Source: Variovorax boronicumulans (GTDB lineage: Bacteria; Pseudomonadota; Gammaproteobacteria; Burkholderiales; Burkholderiaceae_C). From it: 64,000 bases of DNA. The first letter of the stretch is position 1, and each line of letters starts with the position of its first letter. This document shows positions 46,594 through 55,206 of the stretch, in pieces. The notes under the pieces were generated by a model. It had not been told where the DNA came from. It searched no databases and worked only from the letters and a program-made list of their open reading frames with translations. The position numbers and the translations under genes are program-made. The stretch covers positions 186,001 through 250,000 of the forward strand of contig NZ_VEDO01000008.1 in NCBI RefSeq assembly GCF_007677875.1, read 5' to 3'.

Positions 46594-48038
46594 GCCGCCG
46601 CACGCGCATCTTTGTCGGCATCCTGGCAATCTACGTCGCGGGCATCGCGCTGCTGCTGTACCGCGTGGTCGGCGACATCGACCCGCGCTACCGCGAGTCG
46701 GCCGAGGAGTCGCTGGTGGACACCGCCAACCTCGTGGCCAGCCTCGTCGAGCAGGACCTGCAGGGCGACCGCATCGACCCCGCGCGGCTGGAGCCGCTGC
46801 TGCGCACGCTGTACGCGCGCCAGTTCGACGCCGAGATCTACGGCCTGCGCAAGACCCGCGTGGACCTGCGCCTGTACGTGACCGATGCCGACGGCCGCGT
46901 GCTGTTCGACGCCGACCGCCAGCGCATGGGCCGGCACCTGGGCGAGGACTTCCTCGACTGGCGCGATGTGCGCTACACGCTGGACGGCCTGTACGGCGCC
47001 CGCACCTCGCGCGACGTGCCCAGCGACGCCAGCACCTCGGTCATGTACGTGGCCGCGCCCGTGCGCAACCGCGCCCAGGCGACCATCGGCGTGGTCAGCG
47101 TGGGCAAGCCCGTGCAGAGCTTCGGCAAGTTCGTGCAGGACGCGCGCTGGCGCACGATCTGGGTCGGCGCGGGCTCCGCGCTGGCGCTGCTGGTCGGCGC
47201 GCTGATCGTCTCCGTCTGGCTGGTGCGGCCCTTCGGCCTGGTGCGCGACTACCTGGCCTGGCTGCGCACGCAGCCGCGGCTGCACCTGCGGCCCATGCTG
47301 CGCCACGCCGTGGCGACGCTTCGCGCCGGCCTGCACGAAACGCGCGACGCGCTGACCGGCCGCAACACCATGGCCGACCACGTGGCCACGCTGACGCACG
47401 AGATCAAGAGCCCGCTGTCGGCCATCCGCGGCGCCGCCGAACTGCTGGAAGACGCTGCCATGCCGGCCGACGCCCGCGCGCATTTCCTGGCCAACATCAC
47501 GCGCGAGACCCAGCGCATTCAGGAGATCGTGGACCGCATGATGGAGCTGACGGCGCTGGAAAGCCGGCGCGTGCTCGAGCATGCCGGCCCCGTCGCGCTG
47601 GCCCCGCTGCTGGAGGAACTCGCGGCCGGCCACCACGCCGCGGCTGCGGCGCGCGGCCTGCGCATCGAGCTGGTGCTGCAGGCCAGTCCCACCGTGTGGG
47701 GTGATGCCTTTCTGCTGCGCCGCGCCGTGAGCAACCTGTTGGCCAACGCGCTGGACTTCGCGCCGAGCGGCAGCCGCATCGCGCTGGCATTGCAGGCCGA
47801 TGCGGGCCAGGCCCGCATCACGGTGCGCGACCAGGGCCCCGGCATCCCCGAGTACGCACGCAACAAGGTCTTCGAGAAGTTCTATTCGCTGGCGCGACCG
47901 GGCGGCGGCAAGAGGAGCACGGGGCTGGGCCTGGCCTTCGTGCGCGAGATCGCGCAGCAGCACGGCGGCCAGGCGCTGCTGGACAACGCGCCGGACGGCG
48001 GTGCGCTGGCGACGCTGGCCTTGCCGCTGCGGCGTTGA
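46590..48038 (+). CDS. creC: CreC-like sensor histidine kinase
   Basis: A 482-residue membrane kinase beginning with GTG. Membrane segment one is at about residues 8-25 and two at about 190-215; between them is a periplasmic sensor domain of about 160 residues with the Cre-type RKTRVDLRLYVTDADGRVLFD segment. The dimerisation/phosphorylation His270 lies in LTHEIKSPLSAI, and the ATPase domain has DQGPGIPE, FYSLARPGGGKRSTGLGLAFV. It is translationally coupled to creB. No creD gene follows; instead a fasciclin gene does. Confidence 0.87.
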   Translation: MSRRTRIFVGILAIYVAGIALLLYRVVGDIDPRYRESAEESLVDTANLVASLVEQDLQGDRIDPARLEPLLRTLYARQFDAEIYGLRKTRVDLRLYVTDADGRVLFDADRQRMGRHLGEDFLDWRDVRYTLDGLYGARTSRDVPSDASTSVMYVAAPVRNRAQATIGVVSVGKPVQSFGKFVQDARWRTIWVGAGSALALLVGALIVSVWLVRPFGLVRDYLAWLRTQPRLHLRPMLRHAVATLRAGLHETRDALTGRNTMADHVATLTHEIKSPLSAIRGAAELLEDAAMPADARAHFLANITRETQRIQEIVDRMMELTALESRRVLEHAGPVALAPLLEELAAGHHAAAAARGLRIELVLQASPTVWGDAFLLRRAVSNLLANALDFAPSGSRIALALQADAGQARITVRDQGPGIPEYARNKVFEKFYSLARPGGGKRSTGLGLAFVREIAQQHGGQALLDNAPDGGALATLALPLRR

Positions 48039-48279
48039 CGCCCTCCGCTGGCGTCAGAGTTCCGTGTTGCGGCTGTCGGACGCCTCGCGCAGGAACCTGG
48101 CCGCCGGCTTGCGCGGGGCGACCCAGGCCGCGCGCCGGGCGGCGCCCGCGCCATGCAGCTTGTAGGACGGGACCGCGCATCGGGCCGGTGACCTGTTGAT
48201 AGGAATCCAGGGCGGTGTGCGGCGCGTATCAGCAGTGCCGCCACGCATCTCCGGGGCGGCCAACGCCACAGGAGCACCC

Positions 48280-48834
48280 ATGCAACGCTTTCCCCAACTC
48301 GCTTCGATCGCTCTGGCGGCCGTGCTGTCGGTCGCCTCGGTCACGGCCTACGCCCAGGTCACCGTCGGCGGCGCACCGATGCTGCCGACCAAGGACATCA
48401 TCGACAACGCCGTCAACTCCAAGGACCACACCACGCTCGTTGCTGCCGTCAAGGCCGCCGGCCTGGTGGACACCCTGAAGGGTCCGGGCCCGTTCACCGT
48501 GTTCGCGCCGACCAATGCCGCCTTCGCAGCCCTGCCCGCAGGCACGGTCGACACCCTGCTCAAGCCAGAGAACAAGGCCATGTTGAGCGGCATCCTGACC
48601 TACCACGTCGTGGCGGGCAAGGTCGACGCCAAGTCGCTGGTGAAGATGATCGAGGACGGCAAGGGCTCCGCGTCGCTCAAGACCGTGGCCGGCGGCACGC
48701 TGACGGCCAAGTCCAGCGGCGGCAAGGTCATGGTCACCGACGAAAAGGGCGGCACTGCGACCGTGACCATCGCCGACGTCATGCAGTCCAACGGCGTGAT
48801 CCACGTAGTCGACAAGGTGCTGCTGCCCAAGTAA
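48280..48834 (+). CDS. Secreted fasciclin-domain protein
   Basis: A 184-residue exported protein: signal peptide ([18 protein letters not shown]) and one FAS1 domain (about 35-184). FAS1 motifs are visible: [19 protein letters not shown] and the H-box-like [10 protein letters not shown], ending [12 protein letters not shown]. Such proteins are cell-surface or periplasmic adhesion factors. A typical GC-rich terminator lies 58 bases after the stop. The ribosome-binding site is AGGAGC. It appears monocistronic. Confidence 0.93.
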   Translation: MQRFPQLASIALAAVLSVASVTAYAQVTVGGAPMLPTKDIIDNAVNSKDHTTLVAAVKAAGLVDTLKGPGPFTVFAPTNAAFAALPAGTVDTLLKPENKAMLSGILTYHVVAGKVDAKSLVKMIEDGKGSASLKTVAGGTLTAKSSGGKVMVTDEKGGTATVTIADVMQSNGVIHVVDKVLLPK

Positions 48835-48892
48835 GCGCGCCCACGCGGCACACGGGTGCGCAAGCTCCGTGGAGCCCATCGTGGAAAGGAAA

Positions 48893-48916
48893 GCCGCTCG
48901 CACGAGCGGCCTTTTT
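48893..48916 (+). terminator. Rho-independent terminator after the fasciclin gene
   Basis: A perfect 8-base stem GCCGCTCG / CGAGCGGC (48893-48900 and 48903-48910) with a 2-base loop (effectively a 4-base loop with 7 pairs), followed by CTTTTTC. It lies 58 bases after the fasciclin stop codon and fits intrinsic termination on the plus strand. Confidence 0.85.
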
Positions 48917-48961
48917 CATTGGCGGCGCAGGCATTCTGCGGCCGCCCTCTTCACCGAGCGC

Positions 48962-49360
48962 TCAAGCCGCGGGCCGCGCAGCGCGGTGCACGGGCAGGCC
49001 GTCCGCCAGCACGGTCCACGCGAGCTTGCTGCCGGCGTGGGTGTGGTCCGCGGGCGGCAAGCGCTCCGGGTCGTCCAGGCTGCAGGTCGTGATGTCGATC
49101 TCCGCGCTGGCGTCGTCGTCCTCGAACGTGAGCTGGGTGCCGCAGGCGCCGCAGAAGCTGCGCGTGGCATGCGGGCTCGAGCGGAAGCGTGTGGGCGAGC
49201 CCTGCACGATGCGCCATGCCGCCTTCGGTACGCTGAACCAGGCCACGCACGGGGCGCCCGTGCTGCGGCGGCAGACCGTGCAGTGACAGCAGGTCAGGTG
49301 GAACGGCGTGCCGCCCGCTTCGTAGCGGACCGCGCCGCACAGGCAGCCGCCGGTCAGCAT
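48962..49360 (-). CDS. GFA-family (glutathione-dependent formaldehyde-activating-like) protein
   Basis: A 132-residue zinc-binding protein of the GFA/CENP-V family. The Cys ligands are all present: GGCLCGAVRY, CCHCTVCRR and SFCGACGTQ. The rest (FEDDDASAEIDITTCSLDDPE) matches the common short GFA proteins, whose reaction is mostly unknown despite the name. It is divergent from the vWA operon, so the cre-tag between them could also affect it. Confidence 0.9.
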   Translation of the reverse strand: MLTGGCLCGAVRYEAGGTPFHLTCCHCTVCRRSTGAPCVAWFSVPKAAWRIVQGSPTRFRSSPHATRSFCGACGTQLTFEDDDASAEIDITTCSLDDPERLPPADHTHAGSKLAWTVLADGLPVHRAARPAA

Positions 49361-49455
49361 GCCGGGCAGCGCAGGGGATGGGGCGGGCAGCAGCAGCGCA
49401 TGGTCGTCCTCCGGGGAAACAGCTGGCGTCTATTCTGGCGCCGCCGCAGCAGCAC

Positions 49456-49471
49456 TTCACACGGACTTCAC
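49456..49471. promoter_or_regulatory. cre-tag (CreB binding site)
   Basis: TTCAC-ACGGAC-TTCAC: two perfect direct TTCAC repeats with the 6-base spacing that defines the CreB/BlrA tag in enterobacteria and Aeromonas. It lies about 88 bases upstream of the vWA gene start and 96 bases upstream of the divergent GFA gene. With creB encoded 3 kb away, it is likely a CreB operator. No second copy of this pattern was noticed elsewhere in the window. Confidence 0.75.
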
Positions 49472-49559
49472 ACAAGCCCGGCGTCTTCGCACTGGCTTCT
49501 CAGACGCGGCCGACAGTGGCGCTGTGCACCGTCGCACGGCCACCTCCAGCGGACACCCC

Positions 49560-51629
49560 GTGATCGCCTTCCTCCTCCTTCCCCAGAGCGCCGCCGGGCG
49601 CTGGCTCGCCGCGGCGATGCTGGCGCTGTGCGCGGCGCTGCTGCACCGCCCCGTCGACGCGCAGACGCGCGATGCCGACGGCCCGCGCCAGCAGACCGAA
49701 AGCCCTTACTTCCTCGTGCGCGGCGGCGCGCCGGGCGTGGACCAGCTGCCGCTCAAGGACACCGAGGTCTCGGTCCAGGTCTCTGGCGTGATCGCCGAAG
49801 TCCGCGTGGTGCAGCATTACCGCAACGAGGGCCAGGCGGCCATCGAGGCCGACTATGTGTTCCCGGGCTCCAGCCGCGCCGCCGTGGGCGGGCTGCAAGT
49901 GCGCCTGGGCGAGCGTGTCGTCACCGCGCAGATCCGCGAGAAGCAGCAGGCCCGCATCGAATTCGCCGCCGCCAGGCAGGAAGGCAAGACCGCCGCGCTG
50001 CTGGAGCAGCACCGGCCCAACGTGTTCCAGATGCGGGTGGCGGGCATCCTGCCCGGCGACGACGTGCAGGTGGAGCTGCGCTACACCGAGCTGCTGCTGC
50101 CGCAGGACGGGCGCTACGCCTTCGTCTTCCCCACCGTCGTCGGCCCGCGCTACGCGCATGCGGCCAGCCAGGGCGGTGCCACCTGGGCGGCCCAGCCCAC
50201 GCTGCGTGCCGGCGAGCCACCTGCGAGCCGCTTCACGCTGCAGATGCAGCTGGACGCGCCGCTGCCGCTGCAGGACATCCGCTCGCGCACGCATGCCATC
50301 GACGTGGTGCAGACGCAGGAGCGGCCCCGCCACGCCCGCGTGCGCTTGGCCGACACCGCCGGCCCGGCCAACAACCGCGACTTCGTGCTCGACTACGGCC
50401 TGGCCGGCGACGAACTGGCCGCGGGTCTGATGCTGTCCGAAGGTCGGGGCCCGAACGCCGAGAACTTCTTCCTCGCCCTGGTGGCGCCGCCCAAGGCCGT
50501 GGCGGCCACGCAGATCGCGCCGCGCGAATACATCTTCGTGGTCGACATCTCGGGCTCCATGCACGGCTTTCCGCTGGACACGGCCAAGGCCATGCTGCAA
50601 CGTCTCCTCAAGGGCCTGCGGCCCACCGACCGCTTCAACGTGCTGCTGTTCTCGGGCAGCAGCCGCATGCTGGCGCCCCAGTCGGTGCCGGCCACGCAGG
50701 CCCACATCGCCCGCGCGCTGTCGGCGCTGGACCAGACCATGGGCGCGGGCGGCACCGAGCTGATCCCGGCGCTGCGCCGTGTTTACGAGCAGCCCAAGGC
50801 GCCCGCCGTGGCGCGCACCATCGTCGTCGTGACCGACGGCTACGTGACGGTGGAGCAGGAGGCCTTCGCGCTCGTGCGGCGCCACCTGGACCAGGCCAAT
50901 CTGTTCGCCTTCGGCATCGGCTCGGCGGTGAACCGCGCGCTGCTCGAAGGCCTGGCCCGCGCTGGTGGCGGCGAGCCCTTCGTCATCACCGACCCGGTGC
51001 AAGCGCCCGAGCAGGCCGCGCGGTTCCGCCGCATGGTGGAGTCGCCCGTGCTGACCAGCGTCAAGCTGCAGTTTGAAGGGCTGGACGTCTACGACCTGGA
51101 GCCCGCCGTGCAGCCCGACGTGCTGGGTGAACGCCCCGTGCTGGTGTTCGGCAAGTGGCGCGGCCAGCCCGTGGGCCGCATGCGCGTGCAGGGCCACGCG
51201 GCCGCAGGCCCCTGGCAGCAGACCGTGGAAGTGCAGCCCGTCCCGGCCGGTCAGGCCGCCGCCCTGCCGGCGCTGTGGGCCCGCCATCGCATCGCCCAGC
51301 TGGCCGACCAGGAGGCGCTGGAAGGTAGCGACGCCCAGCGCGCCGCGATCACCCAACTCGGCTTGGACTATGCGCTGCTGACCCCCTACACGAGCTTCAT
51401 CGCGGTCGACCAGGTGGTGCGCAACCCGGCGCCTGGCGCCAGCCGGCGCGTGCAGCAGCCGCAGCCGCTGCCCCAGGGTGTGGAGGAAAGCGCCCTGGCG
51501 ATCGCTGGCGCCGAGGTGCCCAGCACGCCCGAGCCCGAGACCCTGGGGGCCGTGCTGCTGGTGCTCTCGGTGCTCGCCATGCTGCGCCGCCGTGCCCAAC
51601 GCACGCGCAACGGGAGCTTCACGCGATGA
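49560..51629 (+). CDS. VIT-vWA protein with PEP-CTERM-like sorting tail
   Basis: A 689-residue exported protein. After a signal peptide (AAAMLALCAALLHRPVDAQ) there is a VIT (inter-alpha-trypsin) domain (about 50-185), with the QHYRNEGQAAIEADYVFP pattern, and a von Willebrand A domain (about 320-500) with a complete MIDAS D329-I-S-G-S. The C-terminus (about 655-689) has TPEPETLG, a hydrophobic stretch and RRR, resembling a PEP-CTERM exosortase signal. The next gene encodes an exosortase with an overlapping start, so this is its probable dedicated substrate. Start codon is GTG; longer starts lack homology. Related proteins are sortase targets in marine proteobacteria. Confidence 0.88.
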   Translation: MIAFLLLPQSAAGRWLAAAMLALCAALLHRPVDAQTRDADGPRQQTESPYFLVRGGAPGVDQLPLKDTEVSVQVSGVIAEVRVVQHYRNEGQAAIEADYVFPGSSRAAVGGLQVRLGERVVTAQIREKQQARIEFAAARQEGKTAALLEQHRPNVFQMRVAGILPGDDVQVELRYTELLLPQDGRYAFVFPTVVGPRYAHAASQGGATWAAQPTLRAGEPPASRFTLQMQLDAPLPLQDIRSRTHAIDVVQTQERPRHARVRLADTAGPANNRDFVLDYGLAGDELAAGLMLSEGRGPNAENFFLALVAPPKAVAATQIAPREYIFVVDISGSMHGFPLDTAKAMLQRLLKGLRPTDRFNVLLFSGSSRMLAPQSVPATQAHIARALSALDQTMGAGGTELIPALRRVYEQPKAPAVARTIVVVTDGYVTVEQEAFALVRRHLDQANLFAFGIGSAVNRALLEGLARAGGGEPFVITDPVQAPEQAARFRRMVESPVLTSVKLQFEGLDVYDLEPAVQPDVLGERPVLVFGKWRGQPVGRMRVQGHAAAGPWQQTVEVQPVPAGQAAALPALWARHRIAQLADQEALEGSDAQRAAITQLGLDYALLTPYTSFIAVDQVVRNPAPGASRRVQQPQPLPQGVEESALAIAGAEVPSTPEPETLGAVLLVLSVLAMLRRRAQRTRNGSFTR

Positions 51630-52498
51630 CCGCGCACGACCTGGTCCGCAACCCGCGCTTCGTGCGCTGGGGCATCGCCGTCGACCGCCTGCCCGCGGGA
51701 GCCTGGATCGCGCTGCAGGCGCTGGTCCTGCTGCCTGCCTGGATCTGGATGGCACGGCGCCTGGCCGATGGCGCCGACGACCCGCTGGGCCTGCTGGCGG
51801 TGGCCGCGCTCGCCGCGCTCGCGGGCCTGCACCGCAAGGCCTTGCGTGCCTCCCCCGCGCTGGTCTGGCTGGCAGCGGCCACGGCGCTGACGCTGGGCAC
51901 GGCATGCATGCGTGGCACGCTGCCGCCGCTGCTGGCCGGCCTGCTCGCGGTACTGGCACTGGCCGCGACGCTGCTGGCCTTCCTGCCGCGCCAGGTGGCG
52001 GCCACGCCCGTGCTGCTGCTCGCCGTGCTGGCGCTGCCGCTGCTGTCCTCGCTGCAGTTCTACGCCGGCTACCCGCTGCGCGTGCTTACGGCCGAGGCCG
52101 CGCATTGGCTGCTGGCGCCGTTCTTCACGGTCTGGCGCGAGGGCAGCACTCTGCTGGTGGACGGCCGCCTCGTCTTCGTGGACGCGCCCTGCTCGGGCGT
52201 GCAGATGGTCTGGTTGGGCTATTTCACGGCCGCGGCCACGGCGCTGTGGGCGGGCCTGGCCGACCGCACGGTGCTGGCCCGCCTGCCGTTCGTGGGCCTC
52301 ACGGTGCTGGCCGGCAACGTGCTGCGCAACACGCTCCTCGTGGCGGCCGAGGGCGCGGGCCGGCCGCTGCCCGCCTGGGGCCACGAAGCGCTGGGCCTGG
52401 TGGTGCTCGGCGCGGTCTGTGCCGCTGTCGCCTGGCAGGTCCAGCGGCCCGTTGCCCACCCCCTGTCCCTCGGAGTGCGCCATGCCCACGCGGCTTGA
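51626..52498 (+). CDS. Exosortase (Xrt family), probably single-target
   Basis: A 290-residue polytopic inner-membrane transpeptidase. The exosortase triad is intact: Cys189 (VDAPCSGVQM), Arg234 (GNVLRNTLLV) and His253 (WGHEALGLVV). About eight hydrophobic segments are visible. It would cleave the vWA protein at its PEP-like tail and transfer it to an envelope acceptor. The start overlaps the vWA stop (ATGA) and its own end overlaps the next gene by 17 bases. The exact Xrt subtype is not determined. Confidence 0.92.
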   Translation: MTAHDLVRNPRFVRWGIAVDRLPAGAWIALQALVLLPAWIWMARRLADGADDPLGLLAVAALAALAGLHRKALRASPALVWLAAATALTLGTACMRGTLPPLLAGLLAVLALAATLLAFLPRQVAATPVLLLAVLALPLLSSLQFYAGYPLRVLTAEAAHWLLAPFFTVWREGSTLLVDGRLVFVDAPCSGVQMVWLGYFTAAATALWAGLADRTVLARLPFVGLTVLAGNVLRNTLLVAAEGAGRPLPAWGHEALGLVVLGAVCAAVAWQVQRPVAHPLSLGVRHAHAA

Positions 52499-53066
52499 AA
52501 CCCTGTTCGCCAACCGCTTCGTGCAGCGCGTGCTGCACAAGACCTTCTTCGCCGCCGCCCTGGGCCTCGGCGCGCTGTGGGGCGCGGCCCAGGCTGTCTG
52601 GCCCGACGACCGGGCGCCCCCCGAGACGTCCGCCTGGGAATGGCCCAGCCAGTGGGAAGGCAGCGCGCTTCGGCCGTTGGCCCTGGGGCCGGTGGAGCAG
52701 CGCTTCGCCCGCCAGTTTCCGGGCGCCATCGCGCGCATGACGGACGGCGCGCGCGTGCTGGTGCTGCGCCACGTGACCGCGCCCACGCGCATGCTGCACC
52801 CGGCCGAGGACTGCTACCGCGCGCTGGGCTACGGCATCGCTGCCGCCAGGCTGGAGCACGACGCGCACGCTCGGCTGTGGCGCTGCTTCACCGCCACGCG
52901 CGAGGGTGGTGTGCCGCTGCGCGTGTGCGAGCGCACGACCGACGCCCAGGGCCAGGCCTTCACCGACACCTCGGCATGGTATTGGGCGGCCTTGCGCGGC
53001 CAATCCACCGGCCCCTGGCTGGCCGTGACGACGGCCACGCCCACCGCGGCGCGGGGCCTGCTGTGA
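52482..53066 (+). CDS. EpsI-like exosortase-associated protein
   Basis: A 194-residue protein with an N-terminal membrane anchor (VLHKTFFAAALGLGALWGAAQAVW) and a periplasmic part containing LHPAEDCYRALGYGI, the H-x-x-E-x-C pattern of EpsI (DUF3485) proteins. EpsI proteins commonly occur as exosortase partners in exopolysaccharide clusters. Here there is no exopolysaccharide cluster. It is the third gene in the overlapping operon. The call is by pattern plus context, so moderate. Confidence 0.7.
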   Translation: MPTRLETLFANRFVQRVLHKTFFAAALGLGALWGAAQAVWPDDRAPPETSAWEWPSQWEGSALRPLALGPVEQRFARQFPGAIARMTDGARVLVLRHVTAPTRMLHPAEDCYRALGYGIAAARLEHDAHARLWRCFTATREGGVPLRVCERTTDAQGQAFTDTSAWYWAALRGQSTGPWLAVTTATPTAARGLL

Positions 53067-54334
53067 GCCTGCGCCGCGCCGCGTGGCTGCTGCTGGCCGG
53101 GCTGGCGGGCCTGCTCGTGGCGGCCCTGCTGGCCACCGCCGTGACGCTGCAGCTGCTGGCGCCGCGCCCCGGCGAGTGGGCGACCTCCGTGCGCGTCGGT
53201 CGCTGGCGCACCGACGTCAGCGTGCCGGCCGTGCTGCGGCTCGCCACGGCCGCGCCGTTTGCGCGCTGGCTCGATGGCCGCCGCCTGGCGACGCGCTGGG
53301 GACCGGTGCAGCTGCACTGGCAAGCGGCCGACCGCAGCCTGCACCTGCAGTGCGCGCCGTGCGCGTTGCCCGCGCCCGCGCTGGGCAGTGCGCCTCTGCA
53401 GCTGCAGCGGCTGCAGCTCTCGCTGTTCCGGGACTTCGAAACCGTGCAGGGCCGGCTGCGGGCGGACACGGGAACGGAAGGCGGCCCGGCCCTGCAGGCC
53501 TGGTTCACAGGCCGGCTGCAGCACGACGGCCTGGCGCTGCATCTGCGCCTGCCCGCCACGCCGATCGCCGACGCCTATGCCGTGCTGGCGCCGCAGCTGC
53601 CCGAGTTGGGCCAGTCGCGCATCGACGGCCAGGTGGCGCTGCGCGTGCATCTGCAGCTGCCGGGGGGCGCGCTGCGCGTGGTGCCGCAGGTCGAAGGCTT
53701 CACCGTCCAGGGACTGGGCACCGAAGCGCTGGCCCACGCGGCAAGCAGCTGCGGCGTACCGAGCCGGCTGCGCCAGCACGACTGGCTGGTGCGCGCCGTG
53801 CTCGCCGCCGAAGACCAGCGTTTCTTCGAGCACCCTGGCTACGACCTGGTGGAACTGCAGGCCGCGCTGCAGGCGAACCAGGCCGAAGGCGGTGTGCGAC
53901 GCGGCGGCAGCACGCTGAGCCAGCAACTGGCCAAACGCCTCGTGACGGGCGACGAACGCAGCGCCACGCGCAAGCTGCGCGAACTGCTGTACGCCGTGGA
54001 GATGGAGCAGACGCTGGGCAAGGCACGCATCCTGCAGCTTTACCTGGACAACGCGCCCTGGGGCGGCGGGCTGTGCGGTGCCGAGGCCGCGGCGCGCGGC
54101 TACTTCGGGCGCAGCGCGCGGCAGCTGGCGCCAGCGCAGGCCGTGTGGCTGGCGGCCATGCTGCACCGGCCCGATGCCGAGGCACGGCGCTGGGCCGAAA
54201 CCGGCCGCATCGCGCAGGCGCGCGCCGCATGGGTGGCGAAAGGCCTGCGCCATGGCACGACCCGCCGCGACCGTGCAGCGCTGGCGCAAGGGCTGCAGGA
54301 GCTCGACGCGCTGCGAAGGCCGCAGGGCGGCTAG
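53063..54334 (+). CDS. GT51 monofunctional peptidoglycan glycosyltransferase with long N-terminal domain
   Basis: A 423-residue protein. The glycosyltransferase-51 domain (about 235-400) has Glu250 in AAEDQRFFEHPGYD (catalytic), RGGSTLSQQLAKRL and KARILQLYLDNAPWGGGLCGAEAAA. There is no transpeptidase domain. Before it, about 200 residues after the membrane anchor (residues 5-28) form a domain I do not recognise; MtgA lacks such a stretch. The gene overlaps the EpsI-like gene (GTGA). It could build or modify the wall site to which the sorted vWA protein is anchored, but that is inference. Confidence 0.9.
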   Translation: MSLRRAAWLLLAGLAGLLVAALLATAVTLQLLAPRPGEWATSVRVGRWRTDVSVPAVLRLATAAPFARWLDGRRLATRWGPVQLHWQAADRSLHLQCAPCALPAPALGSAPLQLQRLQLSLFRDFETVQGRLRADTGTEGGPALQAWFTGRLQHDGLALHLRLPATPIADAYAVLAPQLPELGQSRIDGQVALRVHLQLPGGALRVVPQVEGFTVQGLGTEALAHAASSCGVPSRLRQHDWLVRAVLAAEDQRFFEHPGYDLVELQAALQANQAEGGVRRGGSTLSQQLAKRLVTGDERSATRKLRELLYAVEMEQTLGKARILQLYLDNAPWGGGLCGAEAAARGYFGRSARQLAPAQAVWLAAMLHRPDAEARRWAETGRIAQARAAWVAKGLRHGTTRRDRAALAQGLQELDALRRPQGG

Positions 54335-54399
54335 ACGTCGGCCTGGAACTGGCCGGCGCAGGGTGCTTGGAATGATCCATCGGGCGCATGGCGGGCCGC

Positions 54400-54927
54400 T
54401 CAGCCGCCGGCGACCGCCACCCGCACCGCATCCCCCACCGCGATCTCCCCGCCCTGCAGCACGCGTGCCGTCATGCCGCCATGGCCGCGCAGCGCGTTGT
54501 AGCCGCCCGGCCCCAGTACGGCTTCCATCTTCGAGCAGGGATCGCAGGGCCCGGTCAGCTGCAGCACCACGGTTGCACCGATGTGCAGCTCCAGCGCCTG
54601 GTCGGCGAACAGCGTGCGTGCGGCGACGAGGTTCAGGCCTTCGACCACGAGATTGCGGCGCAGCAGGGTGGGCGCGATGTGCGGCAACCGGGTCCATGCT
54701 GCGAGCAGCGGCAGGTGCTCGGCCTGCAGCAGCGTGACCTGCCGCTTGCCCCCACCTGGGCGCGCGGAAGGCCGCGCGGCGCTGCGGTCGCCCTGCAGGC
54801 CGCGCTCCGGCAGCGCCAGCGCACGCTGCACCGACAGCGCAGGCGCGTCGCGCGCGGGCCGCAACACGATGGCCTGCACGCGGCCGGCATGGGGAAATTG
54901 GCGGGACAGTTGGCGCAGATCGGGCAT
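54400..54927 (-). CDS. MOSC-domain protein
   Basis: A 175-residue MOSC (Mo-cofactor sulfurase C-terminal) protein. Visible features: RVQAIVLRPARDAPA, GLQGDRSA, VTLLQAEHLPLL, and the conserved TGPCDPCSKMEAVLGPGGYNALRGHGGMTARVL, where the Cys normally carries the sulfur or binds cofactor. It probably acts in metal-sulfur transfer or in N-hydroxylated compound reduction, as YiiM does. An ATG three codons upstream is also possible. Separated from the wall operon by a convergent gap. Confidence 0.88.
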   Translation of the reverse strand: MPDLRQLSRQFPHAGRVQAIVLRPARDAPALSVQRALALPERGLQGDRSAARPSARPGGGKRQVTLLQAEHLPLLAAWTRLPHIAPTLLRRNLVVEGLNLVAARTLFADQALELHIGATVVLQLTGPCDPCSKMEAVLGPGGYNALRGHGGMTARVLQGGEIAVGDAVRVAVAGG

Positions 54928-55017
54928 GGCCTGCATGCTCGCACAGCGGCACCGCGCGCCGGCTGCGACACAATGCATCGCACACGCGCTGGCCTGTGCC
55001 GACGCCGGAGACGCACC

Positions 55018-55182
55018 ATGAAGACCTGCCACATGCTGTCCGCCGCCAGCCTCGTCGTCGCCCTCGGGCTGCTGTTGACGGGGCATCCCAGCGGTGCAGG
55101 CCTGCTGCTGGGCATCACGACCGTGGTGGAGATCCTGGTCGCGGCCCTCACGGGCAAGCAGACGAACGACGGAGAACGCTGA
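55018..55182 (+). CDS. Small hydrophobic protein, 54 aa
   Basis: A 54-residue hypothetical protein with two hydrophobic stretches, AASLVVALGLLLTGHPSGAGLLLGIT and VVEILVAALTG, ending in a charged tail (KQTNDGER). Shine-Dalgarno CGGAGACGCACC precedes the ATG. Likely a small inner-membrane protein. It is convergent with cobT, 24 bases apart, and divergent from the MOSC gene. No function assigned. Confidence 0.6.
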   Translation: MKTCHMLSAASLVVALGLLLTGHPSGAGLLLGITTVVEILVAALTGKQTNDGER

Positions 55183-55206
55183 GGGCGCGTCCGGCAGCCA
55201 CCAACC

